Assembly (NCBI RefSeq): GCF_000763135.2
Contig: NZ_JRPR02000006.1
Location: forward strand, 44,734 to 108,733
DNA: 64,000 nucleotides
Source of the DNA: Helicobacter jaachi
GTDB taxonomy: Bacteria > Campylobacterota > Campylobacteria > Campylobacterales > Helicobacteraceae
Direction: 5' to 3'
Each line of letters opens with the position of its first letter. Position 1 is the stretch's first letter. Below, piece by piece: positions 27,327 to 36,801 of this stretch. The notes beneath the pieces were generated by a model. The model worked only from the letters and a program-made list of their open reading frames with translations. It was not told the DNA's origin and did no database searches. Position numbers and translations under genes: made by a program.

Positions 27327-29531
27327 TTAAAAATCGATATTAAGCGTGCCGACAACCTCAAAATTAGTGTGTGGGTCGATTTCGGCATTGCTAAGAATGG
27401 TGATAGTCATTCTAAAAGGCTCAAGGAGCTTAACAAGCGGCTTGCGGATTCTATAATCCACAAGCAAAACTGGCATAATATTTTTTTGCTTTAATTTCAT
27501 ATCCTCTTCTTGTATAGAATCTATGAGCTTTTGCACCTCATTAGAGTGCAGCACAAAGTTTTTGCCCCCGGGCTGCTCTTTTAGCCTATCCATAAGATAC
27601 TGCTCTGTAGCAAGAGAGAGTGTGAAAAGCTTTAAATTCCCATCTTCTGCTTTAAAAATATCTGTAATAGTGCGTGCCAAACGCGAGCGCACCTGCTCTA
27701 CAATCGCATCTGTATCATCTTGTAAAATAGGGTAAGTATCTGTAATGCTCTCTAAAATTGTAGGCATATCTTTAATAGGAATTTTCTCATGGAGTAATTC
27801 ACGCAATACGCGCAATATAATGCCCATAGGGATTTTTGATGCCTCGCCCACAACCACAGGATAATCTTTTGCATGCCTATCAAGCAGCACTTTGACTTCA
27901 TCTTTAGTGATAAACTCTTCAGCATAAGTCTTAATAAGCTCTGTCATATGCGTGGTGATGATAGTTGAAGGGTCGATGATATGATAACCACGAATGATAG
28001 CCTCCTCCTTATCCTTTGGCTCAATCCACAGCGCATCAAGCCCAAAAGCTGGCTCTTTTGTTGGGATTCCATCAATTGCTTGCCCTACCATGCCTGTGTC
28101 CATTGCCAAAAATTTATCAGGCAGCACACTTCCTTCACCGATTTTCACGCCCTTTAGCAATACCTCATAATTAGTAGGCTGCAAATTAAGATTATCTTTG
28201 ATGCGGATTTGAGGGATTAAAAAGCCATAATCTGTGGCAATTTTCTTACGCATAGCGCGGATTCTCTCTAACAAATCACCATTTTGCTTTACATCAGCTA
28301 GACGAATGAGCTGATAGCCCAAATAAATCTCCAAAGTCTCGACCTTTAAGGCTTCATTGATGATAGCCTCCTCCTCTTTTTTTATCTCCTCTTCACTTTT
28401 TTGCGCCCTTTGTGCTTTGTGTTGGGATATATCAATATCTTGCTCAGCTTGAGTGGGGGCTTTTTGCGTATTTGGCGGAGCTTTTTTGCGAATATATTTT
28501 TCCACAAGTGAAAAAAGACTGCTCATATCCTCACGACTAGTAAGCCACGCCACCACAAGAAAAAATAATCCCACAAAACCCAGCGAAATAGGCAAGCCCG
28601 GCACAAGCGCAAACAAAACAAGAATAAAGCCAACTATGCTTAGAATCTTGGCATTACTCGTAATTTGCGTAATAATATCGCCCGCAAAGTTAGTTTGCGA
28701 GCTTTTTGCCGCGCGTGTGGTGATAATACCTGTGGCGGTCGCGACAATAAGCGCTGGAATTTGCCCAACAAGCCCATCGCCAATGGTAAGAATAGTAAAA
28801 GTTTCCGCACTTTGCTTCACGCTCATACCATGCTGAAACACGCCAATCAAAAACCCGCCGATGATATTTACAATGGTGATAATGATAGAGGCAATCGCAT
28901 CGCCTTTGACAAATTTACTCGCTCCGTCCATTGTGCCATAAAAATCTGCTTCTTGAGCGAGTGCATCACGGCGCTTTTGGGCTTCCTCCTGCCCGATGAG
29001 CCCAGCATTTAAATCCGCATCAATAGCCATTTGTTTGCCCGGCATTGCGTCAAGCGTAAATCTCGCACGCACCTCTGTTACGCGCGTAGAACCATTTGTG
29101 ATTACAATGAGATTAACTATCACCAAAATGGTAAAAACAATAATCCCAATAATATAATTCCCCCCCACAACAAACTGCCCAAATGCCGCTACAATGCTGC
29201 TTACAGATTCTGCACCATTATGCCCCTCACTCAAAATCATACGCGTGGTAGCGACATTAAGAGCCAAACGATAAAGTGTAACAATAAGCAAAATCGTAGG
29301 AAATGCCGAAAATTCAGTTGCTTTATCCACATAAAGTGTAATGAGAATAATAAGAATGGATAATGCAATGGAGATGCTTAGCAAAAAATCCAGCATTGCG
29401 CTTGGTAGCGGCACGATAATAATGCCCATAATAAGCACAATGAATAGCACTACAATAAGCTCTTTGCTTCTTGAGAGGCTTTTAAAAAATGGTAAAGTTT
29501 GGTCTAAAATTTTTGTCGCATTAAATGTCAA
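27327..29531 (-). CDS. flhA: Flagellar biosynthesis protein FlhA
   Basis: FlhA is the main export-gate protein of the flagellar type III secretion system. Its 734 residues include eight N-terminal helices (to about residue 330), with the FHIPEP-family stretches [31 protein letters not shown] and [23 protein letters not shown] cytoplasmic domain follows, with [19 protein letters not shown] and VVDPSTI-like [15 protein letters not shown]. The start is TTG with AGGAT upstream. It is the first gene of the long minus-strand run ending at 16.3 kb. A 7-C run at 29160-29166 is in coding sequence and in frame. Confidence 0.97.
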   Translation of the reverse strand: MTFNATKILDQTLPFFKSLSRSKELIVVLFIVLIMGIIIVPLPSAMLDFLLSISIALSILIILITLYVDKATEFSAFPTILLIVTLYRLALNVATTRMILSEGHNGAESVSSIVAAFGQFVVGGNYIIGIIVFTILVIVNLIVITNGSTRVTEVRARFTLDAMPGKQMAIDADLNAGLIGQEEAQKRRDALAQEADFYGTMDGASKFVKGDAIASIIITIVNIIGGFLIGVFQHGMSVKQSAETFTILTIGDGLVGQIPALIVATATGIITTRAAKSSQTNFAGDIITQITSNAKILSIVGFILVLFALVPGLPISLGFVGLFFLVVAWLTSREDMSSLFSLVEKYIRKKAPPNTQKAPTQAEQDIDISQHKAQRAQKSEEEIKKEEEAIINEALKVETLEIYLGYQLIRLADVKQNGDLLERIRAMRKKIATDYGFLIPQIRIKDNLNLQPTNYEVLLKGVKIGEGSVLPDKFLAMDTGMVGQAIDGIPTKEPAFGLDALWIEPKDKEEAIIRGYHIIDPSTIITTHMTELIKTYAEEFITKDEVKVLLDRHAKDYPVVVGEASKIPMGIILRVLRELLHEKIPIKDMPTILESITDTYPILQDDTDAIVEQVRSRLARTITDIFKAEDGNLKLFTLSLATEQYLMDRLKEQPGGKNFVLHSNEVQKLIDSIQEEDMKLKQKNIMPVLLVDYRIRKPLVKLLEPFRMTITILSNAEIDPHTNFEVVGTLNIDF

Positions 29532-29648
29532 TTTTTATCCTGCTTTGCATTGAAATGATGTGGCATTGTAACAAGATTTTTTAAATTTCATAAGTGGCTA
29601 GACTTTGGCTTGCTGTGGGCAAAACGCAAATTCAAACCTAGCGCATAA

Positions 29649-29677
29649 TTGATTATTTTATGGTTTTTTGATACAAT
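29649..29677 (+). promoter_or_regulatory. Promoter of tRNA-Arg (TCG)
   Basis: TTGATT (29649-29654) and TACAAT (29672-29677) with a 17-bp spacer lie 9 bp before the tRNA. Confidence 0.65.
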
Positions 29678-29686
29678 TTTGCCACT

Positions 29687-29763
29687 GCGTCCGTAGCTCA
29701 ATTGGATAGAGCATCAGACTTCGGATCTGAGGGTTAGGGGTTCGACTCCCTTCGGGCGTGCCA
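29687..29763 (+). tRNA. tRNA-Arg (TCG)
   Basis: Cloverleaf: acceptor GCGTCCG/CGGGCGT, D-arm TAGCTCAATTGGATAGAGC, anticodon stem TCAGA/TCTGA around CTTCGGA (anticodon TCG), T-arm GGGGTTCGACTCCC, discriminator G and encoded CCA. The AT-rich region after it is a possible integration site, but no integrase is visible. Confidence 0.95.
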
Positions 29764-30125
29764 CTCTCCTAAATCTAATCTCCAAATTTTTAATCGTGAT
29801 TTTTAATCTAATGAGAAAAGTTTTTGATTCTTAAGAGTATTGAAATTCAAGTAATCATCTGCTAATACAAAGATTCTTTTTTAGAATCTACTCCTATTCA
29901 ATAGTGTCATGGCAGATTCTAGTAAGTAAGTGCCTTGAAACTTTTATAAAATTTCTTTTGAAAACTTCCAAGAAAATGCATTCTCTTTAATTAAGATTCA
30001 TAGTATTTGCTTCATAATTTTCCTCAAATTCAGTATTTGAAAAATAAAAGGAATTTTTTGGATAATGGTGTTGTATTTAGAATTCATTTCAATCCTTTCT
30101 TATTAATTTTGGTTGCTAGACAATT
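29764..30125. other. AT-rich spacer after tRNA-Arg, possible gene remnants
   Basis: About 360 bp with no convincing gene. It contains two motif copies (near 29883 and 29913). On the minus strand an AGAAAGGATT precedes an ATG at 30087 that opens a 29-codon frame ending at 29998; this could be a truncated gene start or nothing. Composition is more AT-rich than the flanking genes. Confidence 0.5.
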
Positions 30126-30761
30126 TTATAATAAGGAAATAAAACATTTTCTGCATATTCTATCACAAGTATATGCCCTATTGATATATCCTAAATGATA
30201 AAATTTATTTTGATTAAAATCTGCATTGTATATGTTTTCAGGCTTAAGATTTTGCGGAGTTTTATCAAATATTTTCTTTGCAATATTCTTTAATTTCTCA
30301 TTATTAAGCACTGCCTTTGAAAAGCCAAAATAAACAGGCTTGTCATTAAAATAAGATTCTATATTTTGACTAAAAGCTAATGTTTCATCGTATTTATCAA
30401 TATCTTTTATAGCCGCTTCTAAGTTAGCATTTCTTACATTAAAGCAATTAAAAAGTTGTATTATACCATTTAAGATTTGCTTGTCTTTGTGCGTATAAAA
30501 ACCGCTAAAAAGTTTCTCTACATAGCCCATTGTTGAATCTGCTTTAAACTCATACCACTCATTTGGATTAAACTGCGTATTTTTTCTATATTTATCCCAA
30601 AATTTTTTTGTTGTATTTTCTGCCTTATTTATAGGAGCAGCACTACCCGGATTTGCCAAAACAATATTGCCTAGCAAATCCCAGCTATCGCCAAATTGTA
30701 GCAGTGTATCAAGCCTATATTCAAAGCCATTTTTTTCAATAAACCTTGCAAAAACTCTCAT
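30126..30761 (-). CDS. Unrecognised protein, possibly altered at the C-terminus
   Basis: I do not recognise this roughly 211-residue protein. Start MRVFARFIEKNGFEYR at 30761 is preferred because GGGAG is just upstream; an earlier frame start would lie inside guaA. Seen are GDSWDLLGNIVLANPGSAAP near residue 24, a lysine/asparagine-rich middle and a basic Cys-rich tail CDRICRKC. Codon use is more AT-rich than in guaA, to whose 3' end it is joined. The tail could be a metal site or the result of a frameshift. It lies between tRNA-Arg and guaA, a plausible site for acquired DNA. Confidence 0.6.
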   Translation of the reverse strand: MRVFARFIEKNGFEYRLDTLLQFGDSWDLLGNIVLANPGSAAPINKAENTTKKFWDKYRKNTQFNPNEWYEFKADSTMGYVEKLFSGFYTHKDKQILNGIIQLFNCFNVRNANLEAAIKDIDKYDETLAFSQNIESYFNDKPVYFGFSKAVLNNEKLKNIAKKIFDKTPQNLKPENIYNADFNQNKFYHLGYINRAYTCDRICRKCFISLL

Positions 30762-30765
30762 AATC

Positions 30766-32529
30766 TCACTCCCACTCAATAGTACCGGGGGGTTTTGAAG
30801 TGATGTCATACACTACGCGGTTAATGCCCTTAACTTCGTTAATTATGCGGTTGCTAACAGATTCTAAAAACTCAAAAGGCAAATGCGAAAAACTCGCACT
30901 CATGCCATCGCTCGCATTCACGGCACGCAGGGCAATCGTGTTGTCATAAGTGCGATTATCGCCCATCACGCCGACACTTCGCACATTCAAAAGCACGCAA
31001 AAGCCCTGCCACACGCTATCATACAGCCCCGCCTCGCACAAAGATTCTATAAATATAGAATCCGCTTTTCTTAATATCGATAAAGAAGCCGCATTCACCT
31101 CGCCCATTATGCGTATCGCAAGTCCTGGTCCTGGGAATGGGTGACGCATTAGCATGGCTTCTGGCATGCCTAGTTCGCGCCCTAACTGGCGCACTTCATC
31201 TTTGAATAACTCGCGCAGCGGCTCGATTAATTCAAACCGCATCCATTCAGGCAGTCCGCCGACATTATGATGGCTTTTTATCGTTTTGCTTGGACCCTTT
31301 ACGCTCACAGATTCTATCACATCTGGGTAGAGTGTGCCTTGTGCTAAAAACTTGATTTCGCCTTTGCTGTTATGGCGTTTGGCTTCTGCCTCGAAGACTT
31401 CTATGAATGTCTCGCCGATGATTTTGCGCTTTGTCTCTGGCTCAGTCACGCCCTTTAGTTTTTGCAAGAAAATATCGCTTGCATTCACGCTAATTAGCGG
31501 CACTTTTAAGTTGTCTTTAAACATTTTTTCTACCGCCTCTTTTTCGCCCGCTCTTAAAAGCCCGGTATCGACAAACACGGGGATTAACGCGTCTCCTATG
31601 GCTTTATAAAGAAGTGTCGCCACCACACTTGAATCTACCCCGCCACTTACCGCACACAGCACTTTCTGCGTTGCCTCTTTTGCAAGTATGGGTTTGTCGC
31701 TTTGCGACTGCACGTCGCTTTTGCGGGAGTCTGCGGTGGCGGCTCGGTCATTTATGTTTAATAAACTCCCGTCGCCGCCACCTTGACAACCCACAAAATC
31801 GCCTAAAGATGCTTCCGCAGCGATAATCTTAGAATCTACTCCTAGCACTTTTTCTCTAAGCCGTGCAATCTCGTGCGTAGCAAAATTTTTCATATTCCAG
31901 CTAGTATCGCACCTGCAAATATCCACCGCAAAATTCTTTAGAATCTGCGTCCCGCACGCACTATGGGCGACCTCAGGGTGAAACTGCAGCGCGTAAATCT
32001 TGCGATTTAAATCCGCAATGACGCAATAATGCGTATTCTCACTACTTGCAAGCTCCACAAAGCCCTGTGGCAAACTCTCCACCTTATCAGCATGACTCAT
32101 CCATACCACAGAATCTTGCGGCACTCCCTTAAACAACGCAAAGGGCTTGTCTTTTTGCAAGGCTTTAGAATCTTGTTTAGATTCTATAGATTCCAAAATA
32201 TGCAGCCTTGCCTTACCAAACTCCTGCTTCCTGCTACGAGCCACGCGCCCACCAAAAAAATGCGCAATATACTGCATACCATAGCAAATCCCTAGCACTG
32301 GCACGCCAAGTGAAAAAATCGCGCTATCTGGCTTATATGCGCCCTTTTCATACACACTAGCAGGTCCGCCGCTAAGAATAAGACCGCGCGGATTTCTCGC
32401 CTTTATAGAATCTAAACTCTCAAAATACGGCACAATCTCAGTATAAACGCCCACCTCACGCAAACGCCTAGCAATCAACTGCGTCACCTGCGACCCAAAA
32501 TCCAGCACCAAAATCTGCACATTATTCAT
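30766..32529 (-). CDS. guaA: GMP synthase (glutamine-hydrolysing) GuaA with in-frame insertions
   Basis: GuaA converts XMP to GMP. The GATase domain has [20 protein letters not shown], the Cys nucleophile in GICYGMQ and LQFHPEV; the ATP-pyrophosphatase domain has the P-loop [11 protein letters not shown] and [14 protein letters not shown]; the dimerisation domain ends with [11 protein letters not shown]. At 587 residues it is some 60-75 longer than usual (about 510-525). The excess is in two places: [13 protein letters not shown] at about 107-122, encoded by AGATTCTA motifs, and about 50 residues between the GATase and ATPase domains (about 235-285) with GGGDG and a Ser/Asp-rich tail. Catalytic motifs are intact, so it is probably active. 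Confidence 0.95.
   Translation of the reverse strand: MNNVQILVLDFGSQVTQLIARRLREVGVYTEIVPYFESLDSIKARNPRGLILSGGPASVYEKGAYKPDSAIFSLGVPVLGICYGMQYIAHFFGGRVARSRKQEFGKARLHILESIESKQDSKALQKDKPFALFKGVPQDSVVWMSHADKVESLPQGFVELASSENTHYCVIADLNRKIYALQFHPEVAHSACGTQILKNFAVDICRCDTSWNMKNFATHEIARLREKVLGVDSKIIAAEASLGDFVGCQGGGDGSLLNINDRAATADSRKSDVQSQSDKPILAKEATQKVLCAVSGGVDSSVVATLLYKAIGDALIPVFVDTGLLRAGEKEAVEKMFKDNLKVPLISVNASDIFLQKLKGVTEPETKRKIIGETFIEVFEAEAKRHNSKGEIKFLAQGTLYPDVIESVSVKGPSKTIKSHHNVGGLPEWMRFELIEPLRELFKDEVRQLGRELGMPEAMLMRHPFPGPGLAIRIMGEVNAASLSILRKADSIFIESLCEAGLYDSVWQGFCVLLNVRSVGVMGDNRTYDNTIALRAVNASDGMSASFSHLPFEFLESVSNRIINEVKGINRVVYDITSKPPGTIEWE
31724..31782. repeat. GC-rich inverted repeat inside the guaA insertion
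   Basis: GGTGGCGGC (31735-31743) and GCCGCCACC (31774-31782) are perfect 9-bp inverted arms. A second pair, CGGGAGT (31724-31730) and ACTCCCG (31765-31771), interleaves with them. The sequence lies entirely within the extra interdomain segment of guaA and is much more GC-rich than its surroundings, like a small palindromic element inserted in frame. Confidence 0.7.
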
Positions 32530-32607
32530 TTTTTTCCTTTTCTTATGTAAATTGTTAGGCTTAATGACTTAGAATAGAGCCAAATACGCTAGCCCAAAAG
32601 GATATGT

Positions 32608-33003
32608 ATGAAACAAACAAGAAAGCACTATAATACTATGCCTCCGCTTAATGCACAAGAAAGCGAAGTAATTTTGCACAAAGGCACAGAAGCTCCTTTT
32701 AGCGGAATTTATACCAACCACTTTGAGTGTGGTATTTATGCTTGTCGGCAGTGCGGTGTGCCGCTGTATGACCATACCGCTAAGTTTCCCTCGCATTGCG
32801 GTTGGGCGAGCTTTGATGATGAGATAGATGGTGCAGTTACGCGCCTTAGGGATAAAGATGGTGTGAGAACAGAAATAGTCTGCGCAAATTGTGGAGGGCA
32901 TTTGGGGCATGTCTTCGAGGGTGAGGGTTTCACGCCCAAAAACACGCGCCATTGCGTGAATTCACTCTCTATTCACTTCACTCCGCATGAACAAACTTTA
33001 TAG
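32608..33003 (+). CDS. msrB: Peptide-methionine (R)-S-oxide reductase MsrB
   Basis: MsrB repairs the R form of methionine sulfoxide. The two zinc CxxC pairs are in CRQCGVPLY and CANCGGHLGHVF; the catalytic Cys is in TRHCVNSLSI near the C-terminus. 131 residues without a fused MsrA domain and without a signal peptide indicate a stand-alone cytoplasmic enzyme. AAAAGGA is 6 nt before the ATG. It is divergent from guaA. Confidence 0.95.
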   Translation: MKQTRKHYNTMPPLNAQESEVILHKGTEAPFSGIYTNHFECGIYACRQCGVPLYDHTAKFPSHCGWASFDDEIDGAVTRLRDKDGVRTEIVCANCGGHLGHVFEGEGFTPKNTRHCVNSLSIHFTPHEQTL

Positions 33004-33032
33004 AATCTACCTCCGTGCAAGTGCGGACATTA

Positions 33033-33177
33033 TAGAATCTAACCTCAAAAAATAAGTTGATAGATGCTTAAAGCAGCTATAACTTTATACTTTGAGGGCT
33101 AATGTGAGCTTTGCTTACATTTGTAAGATGCGCGCGGCTTTTTATAAAAAGCAACAGCGCGGAAATTATAGAATCTA
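33033..33177 (+). repeat. Dispersed structured element, copy B
   Basis: It is bounded by TAGAATCTA at both ends. It holds the hairpin AAGTTGATAG...CTATAACTT with inner TGCT/AGCA, then a second hairpin GGCTTTTTATAAAAAGC enclosed by GCGC-rich arms. The preceding 30 bp (33001-33032, with GTGCGGACATTATAGAATCT) match the distal end of copy A and look like the remnant of another copy. Confidence 0.82.
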
Positions 33178-33222
33178 AGATAGCGCCTTTGTGTTGCAAA
33201 CCTTGCAATGTCCTTGCTATCA
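33176..33222 (-). promoter_or_regulatory. SECIS-like hairpin after UGA in the YbdD-like gene
   Basis: Read on the minus strand, UGA is followed by a hairpin with outer arms GATAGC (33221-33216) and GCTATC (33184-33179). The apical stem is UUGCAA/UUGCAA (33208-33203 and 33199-33194) closing on GGU. Bacterial SECIS elements such as that of E. coli fdhF have a UUGCAGGUCUGCA apex with essential GU in the loop at about positions 23-24 from the UGA; here they are at 22-23. Confidence 0.6.
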
Positions 33223-33447
33223 GCATTTTGAACTTCCTGCGCCGTATTTTGCTTCAAGCGCTTGGGCAAAAAACTCTTTTTGCGTTTTGGGAGGCGTGTT
33301 AGGGTGGTGAATGCGCATATGCTCAAGGTATTTATCATAGCTTGGCATACCCACTAAAAGGTGTAAAACCCTATCACTCCGCCTGTATAGGCTTTTGATT
33401 TTAGCCCACCATCGCCGCCATAATCGGCTTGCTGCTTCTTTTTTCAT
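33217..33447 (-). CDS. YbdD/YjiX-family protein (DUF466), probable C-terminal selenocysteine
   Basis: A protein of about 75-76 residues with the DUF466/Sel_put core: LVGMPSYDKYLEHMRIHHP, EFFAQALEAKYGAGSSKC. E. coli YbdD and YjiX belong to this family, are encoded beside the pyruvate transporters CstA and BtsT, and are reported to be needed for transport. Family members end in Cys-Cys; here the last codons are TGC TGA TAG. If UGA (33220-33222) is read as selenocysteine, the end becomes Cys-Sec. A SECIS-like hairpin follows directly. Without readthrough the gene ends at 33220. Start ATG 33447, with GTG 33450 just before it. A cstA gene lies about 7 kb away in the window. Confidence 0.75.
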
Positions 33448-33610
33448 CACACTGCCTTAGAGGTTAGATTCTATAAATGTAGCCTATTTTATTTAACTTT
33501 TTGCTTTGCCGCGCATAAGTGCCAAAAATCTTAAAAATAAATCCATAAGCTAAAATATACTGCGCATAAAGTAGAATTGCGACTTTGCAAATTAAGGAAT
33601 AGGATTAAAG

Positions 33611-34168
33611 ATGGATATTGTAAGTTTAGTGCTGCTTGCCTGTGCGCTAGGTATGGATGCATTTGCTGTAGCGATATGCAAAGGCTTAAGTGTTAAACAA
33701 ATTAAAATCAAGCACTACTTTATCGTGGCTGCTTATTTTGGCGGATTTCAGGCACTTATGCCGCTTATTGGCTATATGCTGGGTGCTGTGCTTACTGCTT
33801 ATGTGCAGTTGTATAGTCATTATGTCGCATTTGCACTCATCGTGTTTATTGGACTAAAGATGATAAAAGATTCTTTTAATACTAGCTACGCGCTAGAGGC
33901 TAATCCCTTTAGTGTGGGCAATATGCTCCCACTAGCTATTGCTACGAGCATTGATGCGCTAGCAGCAGGCTTTAGCTTGGCTTTATTAAATAATCACCTC
34001 ATCTTAAGCGTGCTTGTGATTGGTATAATTACAGCCCTGCTCTCAATGCTGGGACTAAGAATTGGCAGGATAAAAAAGCTAGGTGAGTGGTTTGGGAATA
34101 AGGCTTCGTTTGTAGGCGGCATAGTGCTTATTCTTATTAGTGCAAAAATTTTATTTGAGCATTTATAA
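33611..34168 (+). CDS. mntP: Manganese efflux pump MntP
   Basis: 185 residues, six hydrophobic helices and the duplicated DUF204 pattern: first half ALGMDAFAVAICKGLSV, second half ATSIDALAAGFSLALL, each with the conserved Asp in a membrane helix. MntP exports Mn2+. TATACT at about 33550 could be the -10 sequence; AAGGA is 9-13 nt before ATG. It is divergent from the YbdD-like gene. I see no clear yybP-ykoY riboswitch in the short leader. Confidence 0.93.
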   Translation: MDIVSLVLLACALGMDAFAVAICKGLSVKQIKIKHYFIVAAYFGGFQALMPLIGYMLGAVLTAYVQLYSHYVAFALIVFIGLKMIKDSFNTSYALEANPFSVGNMLPLAIATSIDALAAGFSLALLNNHLILSVLVIGIITALLSMLGLRIGRIKKLGEWFGNKASFVGGIVLILISAKILFEHL

Positions 34169-34200
34169 ACTAAGCGCGCTAAGCCTAAAGCCTTACTATT

Positions 34201-35241
34201 TCACTCAAGACCGATTTTTATTTCATCTTTGCCTTGTGTAATAATGTGCGTATATTGCTTATAAATCTCTTTGTAGCTAGGCAAAATGCTATCATTTAGC
34301 TCATCAAAAAACATCAATTTAAAGTCCCTGTAGCGCGCATTATGATAAGTATAGATAAGCTCTGCACGCGGATTTAGTAGCTTAATGCTCCCATCATCTT
34401 GCCTTATAATATCCACACTGCCTAGCATACCTGTGCGCTTATGCGTGCCTTTCTGCCCTGAAATAAGGTTTCCTAACGAATAAAATACTAAAGTATCTCC
34501 TACCCACTCCACAGGCTGGATAACATGAGGGTGCGTGCCAATCACTAAATCCACGCCCAAACTCGCTAATAACGCGGCTAAGTCCCTTTGCTCTTTAGAG
34601 GGTGTAAAATCATATTCAATCCCCCAATGCATCGATACGATGAGCAAATCCACCTTAGAGCGTATGCGCTTAATATCATTTTTTAACATTTTAGTATTAT
34701 AGACATTCACCAAATATTCTTTCCCCTTAGGCAAAGCAATACCATTTGTGCCATAAGTATAGGCAAGGAGGGCGTATTTTATGCCATTTTTTTCCAAAAT
34801 CTTCACTTCATTGCGCGCACTAAAGGACTCATAGCTCCCAGCAGTTAGCACATCTTTATCTCTCCAGTATGCCAAAGAGGCTAGCACAGCTTTCTCTCCT
34901 CTATCAAGTGTGTGATTATTGGCTAGCGAGATGAGATTAAAGCCTAGTTGTAGCATATTATCCCCAAATTCTTGAGGAGAATTAAAATTAGGATATGTGC
35001 TTAAACCAAGCGCGCTACCGCCCAAAATCGTCTCCTGATTGTAAAAGGCTAAATCATATTGTTTGACTATCTTAAGCGCGCCAAGCATGGAGCTAAAATC
35101 ATAGCTCCCATCAATTTGTTTAGCATCTTCATACACAGAATTATGCAGCAGCGCATCACCAGCCATAATAAGCCTTAAGTGTTGAGAATCTGCGCAGAGT
35201 AGCCCACAGATGACACACCATACTATAAATATTTTTTTCAT
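34201..35241 (-). CDS. CapA/YwtB-like metallophosphatase-fold protein
   Basis: A 346-residue exported protein of the PGA_cap (CapA) family. The N-terminal MKKIFIVWCVICGLLCADS is a signal peptide. The family motifs are LIMAGDALLH, FYNQETILGG, LANNHTLDRG, HWGIEYDFTPSKEQRDLA and IGTHPHVIQPVEWV. In Gram-positives CapA takes part in poly-gamma-glutamate capsule synthesis; in this organism the role is unknown. I use ATG 35241, with AAAGGA upstream, rather than a longer frame that overlaps trpC. It follows trpCF by 17 nt. Confidence 0.85.
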   Translation of the reverse strand: MKKIFIVWCVICGLLCADSQHLRLIMAGDALLHNSVYEDAKQIDGSYDFSSMLGALKIVKQYDLAFYNQETILGGSALGLSTYPNFNSPQEFGDNMLQLGFNLISLANNHTLDRGEKAVLASLAYWRDKDVLTAGSYESFSARNEVKILEKNGIKYALLAYTYGTNGIALPKGKEYLVNVYNTKMLKNDIKRIRSKVDLLIVSMHWGIEYDFTPSKEQRDLAALLASLGVDLVIGTHPHVIQPVEWVGDTLVFYSLGNLISGQKGTHKRTGMLGSVDIIRQDDGSIKLLNPRAELIYTYHNARYRDFKLMFFDELNDSILPSYKEIYKQYTHIITQGKDEIKIGLE

Positions 35242-35258
35242 TTTTGTCCTTTTATGCT

Positions 35259-36791
35259 TTATATGTGCTTTGTATGCGGGGTAGGCGCGCAAATGGTGGC
35301 TACAGATTCTAAAAGCGCTTGAAGCTTATGCTTATCCTTTTTGCCTGCACTGCTTTCAATGCCAGAATTAATATCAAGCATAGCGGGGCAAAGTGCTAAA
35401 AAATCTTTGATATTTTTCTCATTTATACCCCCAGCAATGCATAAATAGCGCTCTTTAAGCTTGCTTAATACATCAAATTGAATGCTTTTCCCACTCCCTC
35501 CACCTTGCGCACTTTGAGAATCTACAAGGCAAAATGCCCCCTCATAATGTGGATTAAAATCCTCCAAAGTAGCAATATTTTGCACCCCATAAAAGCAAAA
35601 AAGTGCCTCTTTTAGACAAATATTAGCAAATTGAGCCGGCTCTAATTTACTCAATCCATGCAGCTGAATGCCATGAATAAAGCCCTGCTGATACAGCGCC
35701 TTTGCTTCATTAAGCGAATGTTTATCATTCACTACAGCCACGCATAAAATATGCGGATAGCACTTTTTTAGCGCCTTTGCAATGTCCTTAATATGTCTAG
35801 ATTCTATAAATCTAGGACTTTGTTTCACTAAAATAAAACCTAGCATATCCACACCCCCACCAATGCTTTCTCCCGCCACACAAAGTGCATCATCAAGATT
35901 GGTGATACCACAAATTTTAATAAGAGGTTTATAGGGCTTATGCGCGCAAGCCTCCCTTTGTTTCCATAGGGCAAAAATATACTGATAAAAAGATGGTTTT
36001 TGCGCTTTACCGAGCCTTAGGGCAGATTTTAGCGCTTGAATGGCAGATGTTGGATTTTCATGCGCGACTAGATAACTCCCACACAGCAAGCCATCAAAAT
36101 CAAATGAGCCTACCATGAAAGCAGATGAGGGCGAGTGAATGCCAGATTCAAAAATCACTTTGCTATGCGGCAGGGCTTTCCTTAGCGTGCAGGCGGTGAT
36201 AATATCAATCTCAAAAGTGTGCAAACTACGCGCATTAACGCCCACGAGCAAGGGCTTAAGCGGGGCTATAAAATCAATTTCATCTTGCGTATGCACCTCA
36301 ACAAGCGGCGTAATGCCATATTTCAAGCATTCATCATAAATTGCCTTAAAATCCCTAAAGCCATTTTTTTCATCAATAAACATCGCCACAATTAAAAGCA
36401 ACATATCCGCTCCTGCACGATAGCTCACTCCCACTTCTTGCTTATACTGAATAAAATCTTTGCGCAAAATGCAGGCGTTAGGATAAGCATTTTTAACCGC
36501 CATTAAATCTGCTAAAGAACCCTTAAAGTGCGCCTCCTCACACAAAACAGAAATAGCACTAGCCCCGCCATTAAGATATGCTCCTGCTAACGCACAAGGT
36601 GCATTAATCTCGCCTATATGGGCATTTGATGGAGAGGCGCGCTTAATTTCGGCAATCAAAAATATATCATCAAAATGTGGTGTAATGAGCGGGTGGATTC
36701 TATCTTTTGGAATATCAAAACCTAAATCAAAGCCTTTTTGGGCTATTTCTTGGGCTTTTTTCTGTGTGATTTGAGCCAAAATCTCTACCAT
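35259..36791 (-). CDS. trpC: Fused indole-3-glycerol-phosphate synthase / phosphoribosylanthranilate isomerase
   Basis: 510 residues combining TrpC (about 1-250: LIAEIKRASPSNAHIGEI, ILRKDFIQYKQEV, VGVNARSLHTFEID, FESGIHSP) and TrpF (about 285-505: IKICGITNLDDALCV, GFILVKQSPRFI, IQLHGLSK, LDINSGIESSAGKKD). They catalyse the third and fourth steps after anthranilate in tryptophan synthesis. The fusion order is as in enterobacteria. No other trp genes are next to it. A C-terminal APTPHTKHI tail is not part of the fold. Confidence 0.95.
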   Translation of the reverse strand: MVEILAQITQKKAQEIAQKGFDLGFDIPKDRIHPLITPHFDDIFLIAEIKRASPSNAHIGEINAPCALAGAYLNGGASAISVLCEEAHFKGSLADLMAVKNAYPNACILRKDFIQYKQEVGVSYRAGADMLLLIVAMFIDEKNGFRDFKAIYDECLKYGITPLVEVHTQDEIDFIAPLKPLLVGVNARSLHTFEIDIITACTLRKALPHSKVIFESGIHSPSSAFMVGSFDFDGLLCGSYLVAHENPTSAIQALKSALRLGKAQKPSFYQYIFALWKQREACAHKPYKPLIKICGITNLDDALCVAGESIGGGVDMLGFILVKQSPRFIESRHIKDIAKALKKCYPHILCVAVVNDKHSLNEAKALYQQGFIHGIQLHGLSKLEPAQFANICLKEALFCFYGVQNIATLEDFNPHYEGAFCLVDSQSAQGGGSGKSIQFDVLSKLKERYLCIAGGINEKNIKDFLALCPAMLDINSGIESSAGKKDKHKLQALLESVATICAPTPHTKHI

Positions 36792-36801
36792 AAAACTCCT
36801 T

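Noticed and set aside
29160..29166. Seven-C run in flhA as a possible phase switch
   Set aside because: It is short, in frame, encodes conserved Gly residues of FlhA, and is below the length of typical variable tracts.
28453..29363. Plus-strand frames opposite flhA
   Set aside because: Shadows of the conserved FlhA coding sequence.
30007..30198. Plus-strand 63-codon frame near tRNA-Arg
   Set aside because: No ribosome site; AT-rich chance frame overlapping the opposite-strand gene end.
31614..31860. guaA insertion as an intein
   Set aside because: About 50 residues is far too short, and there are no splice-site Cys/Ser or Asn motifs.
33540..33610. Manganese riboswitch before mntP
   Set aside because: The leader is too short and no yybP-ykoY consensus is recognisable.
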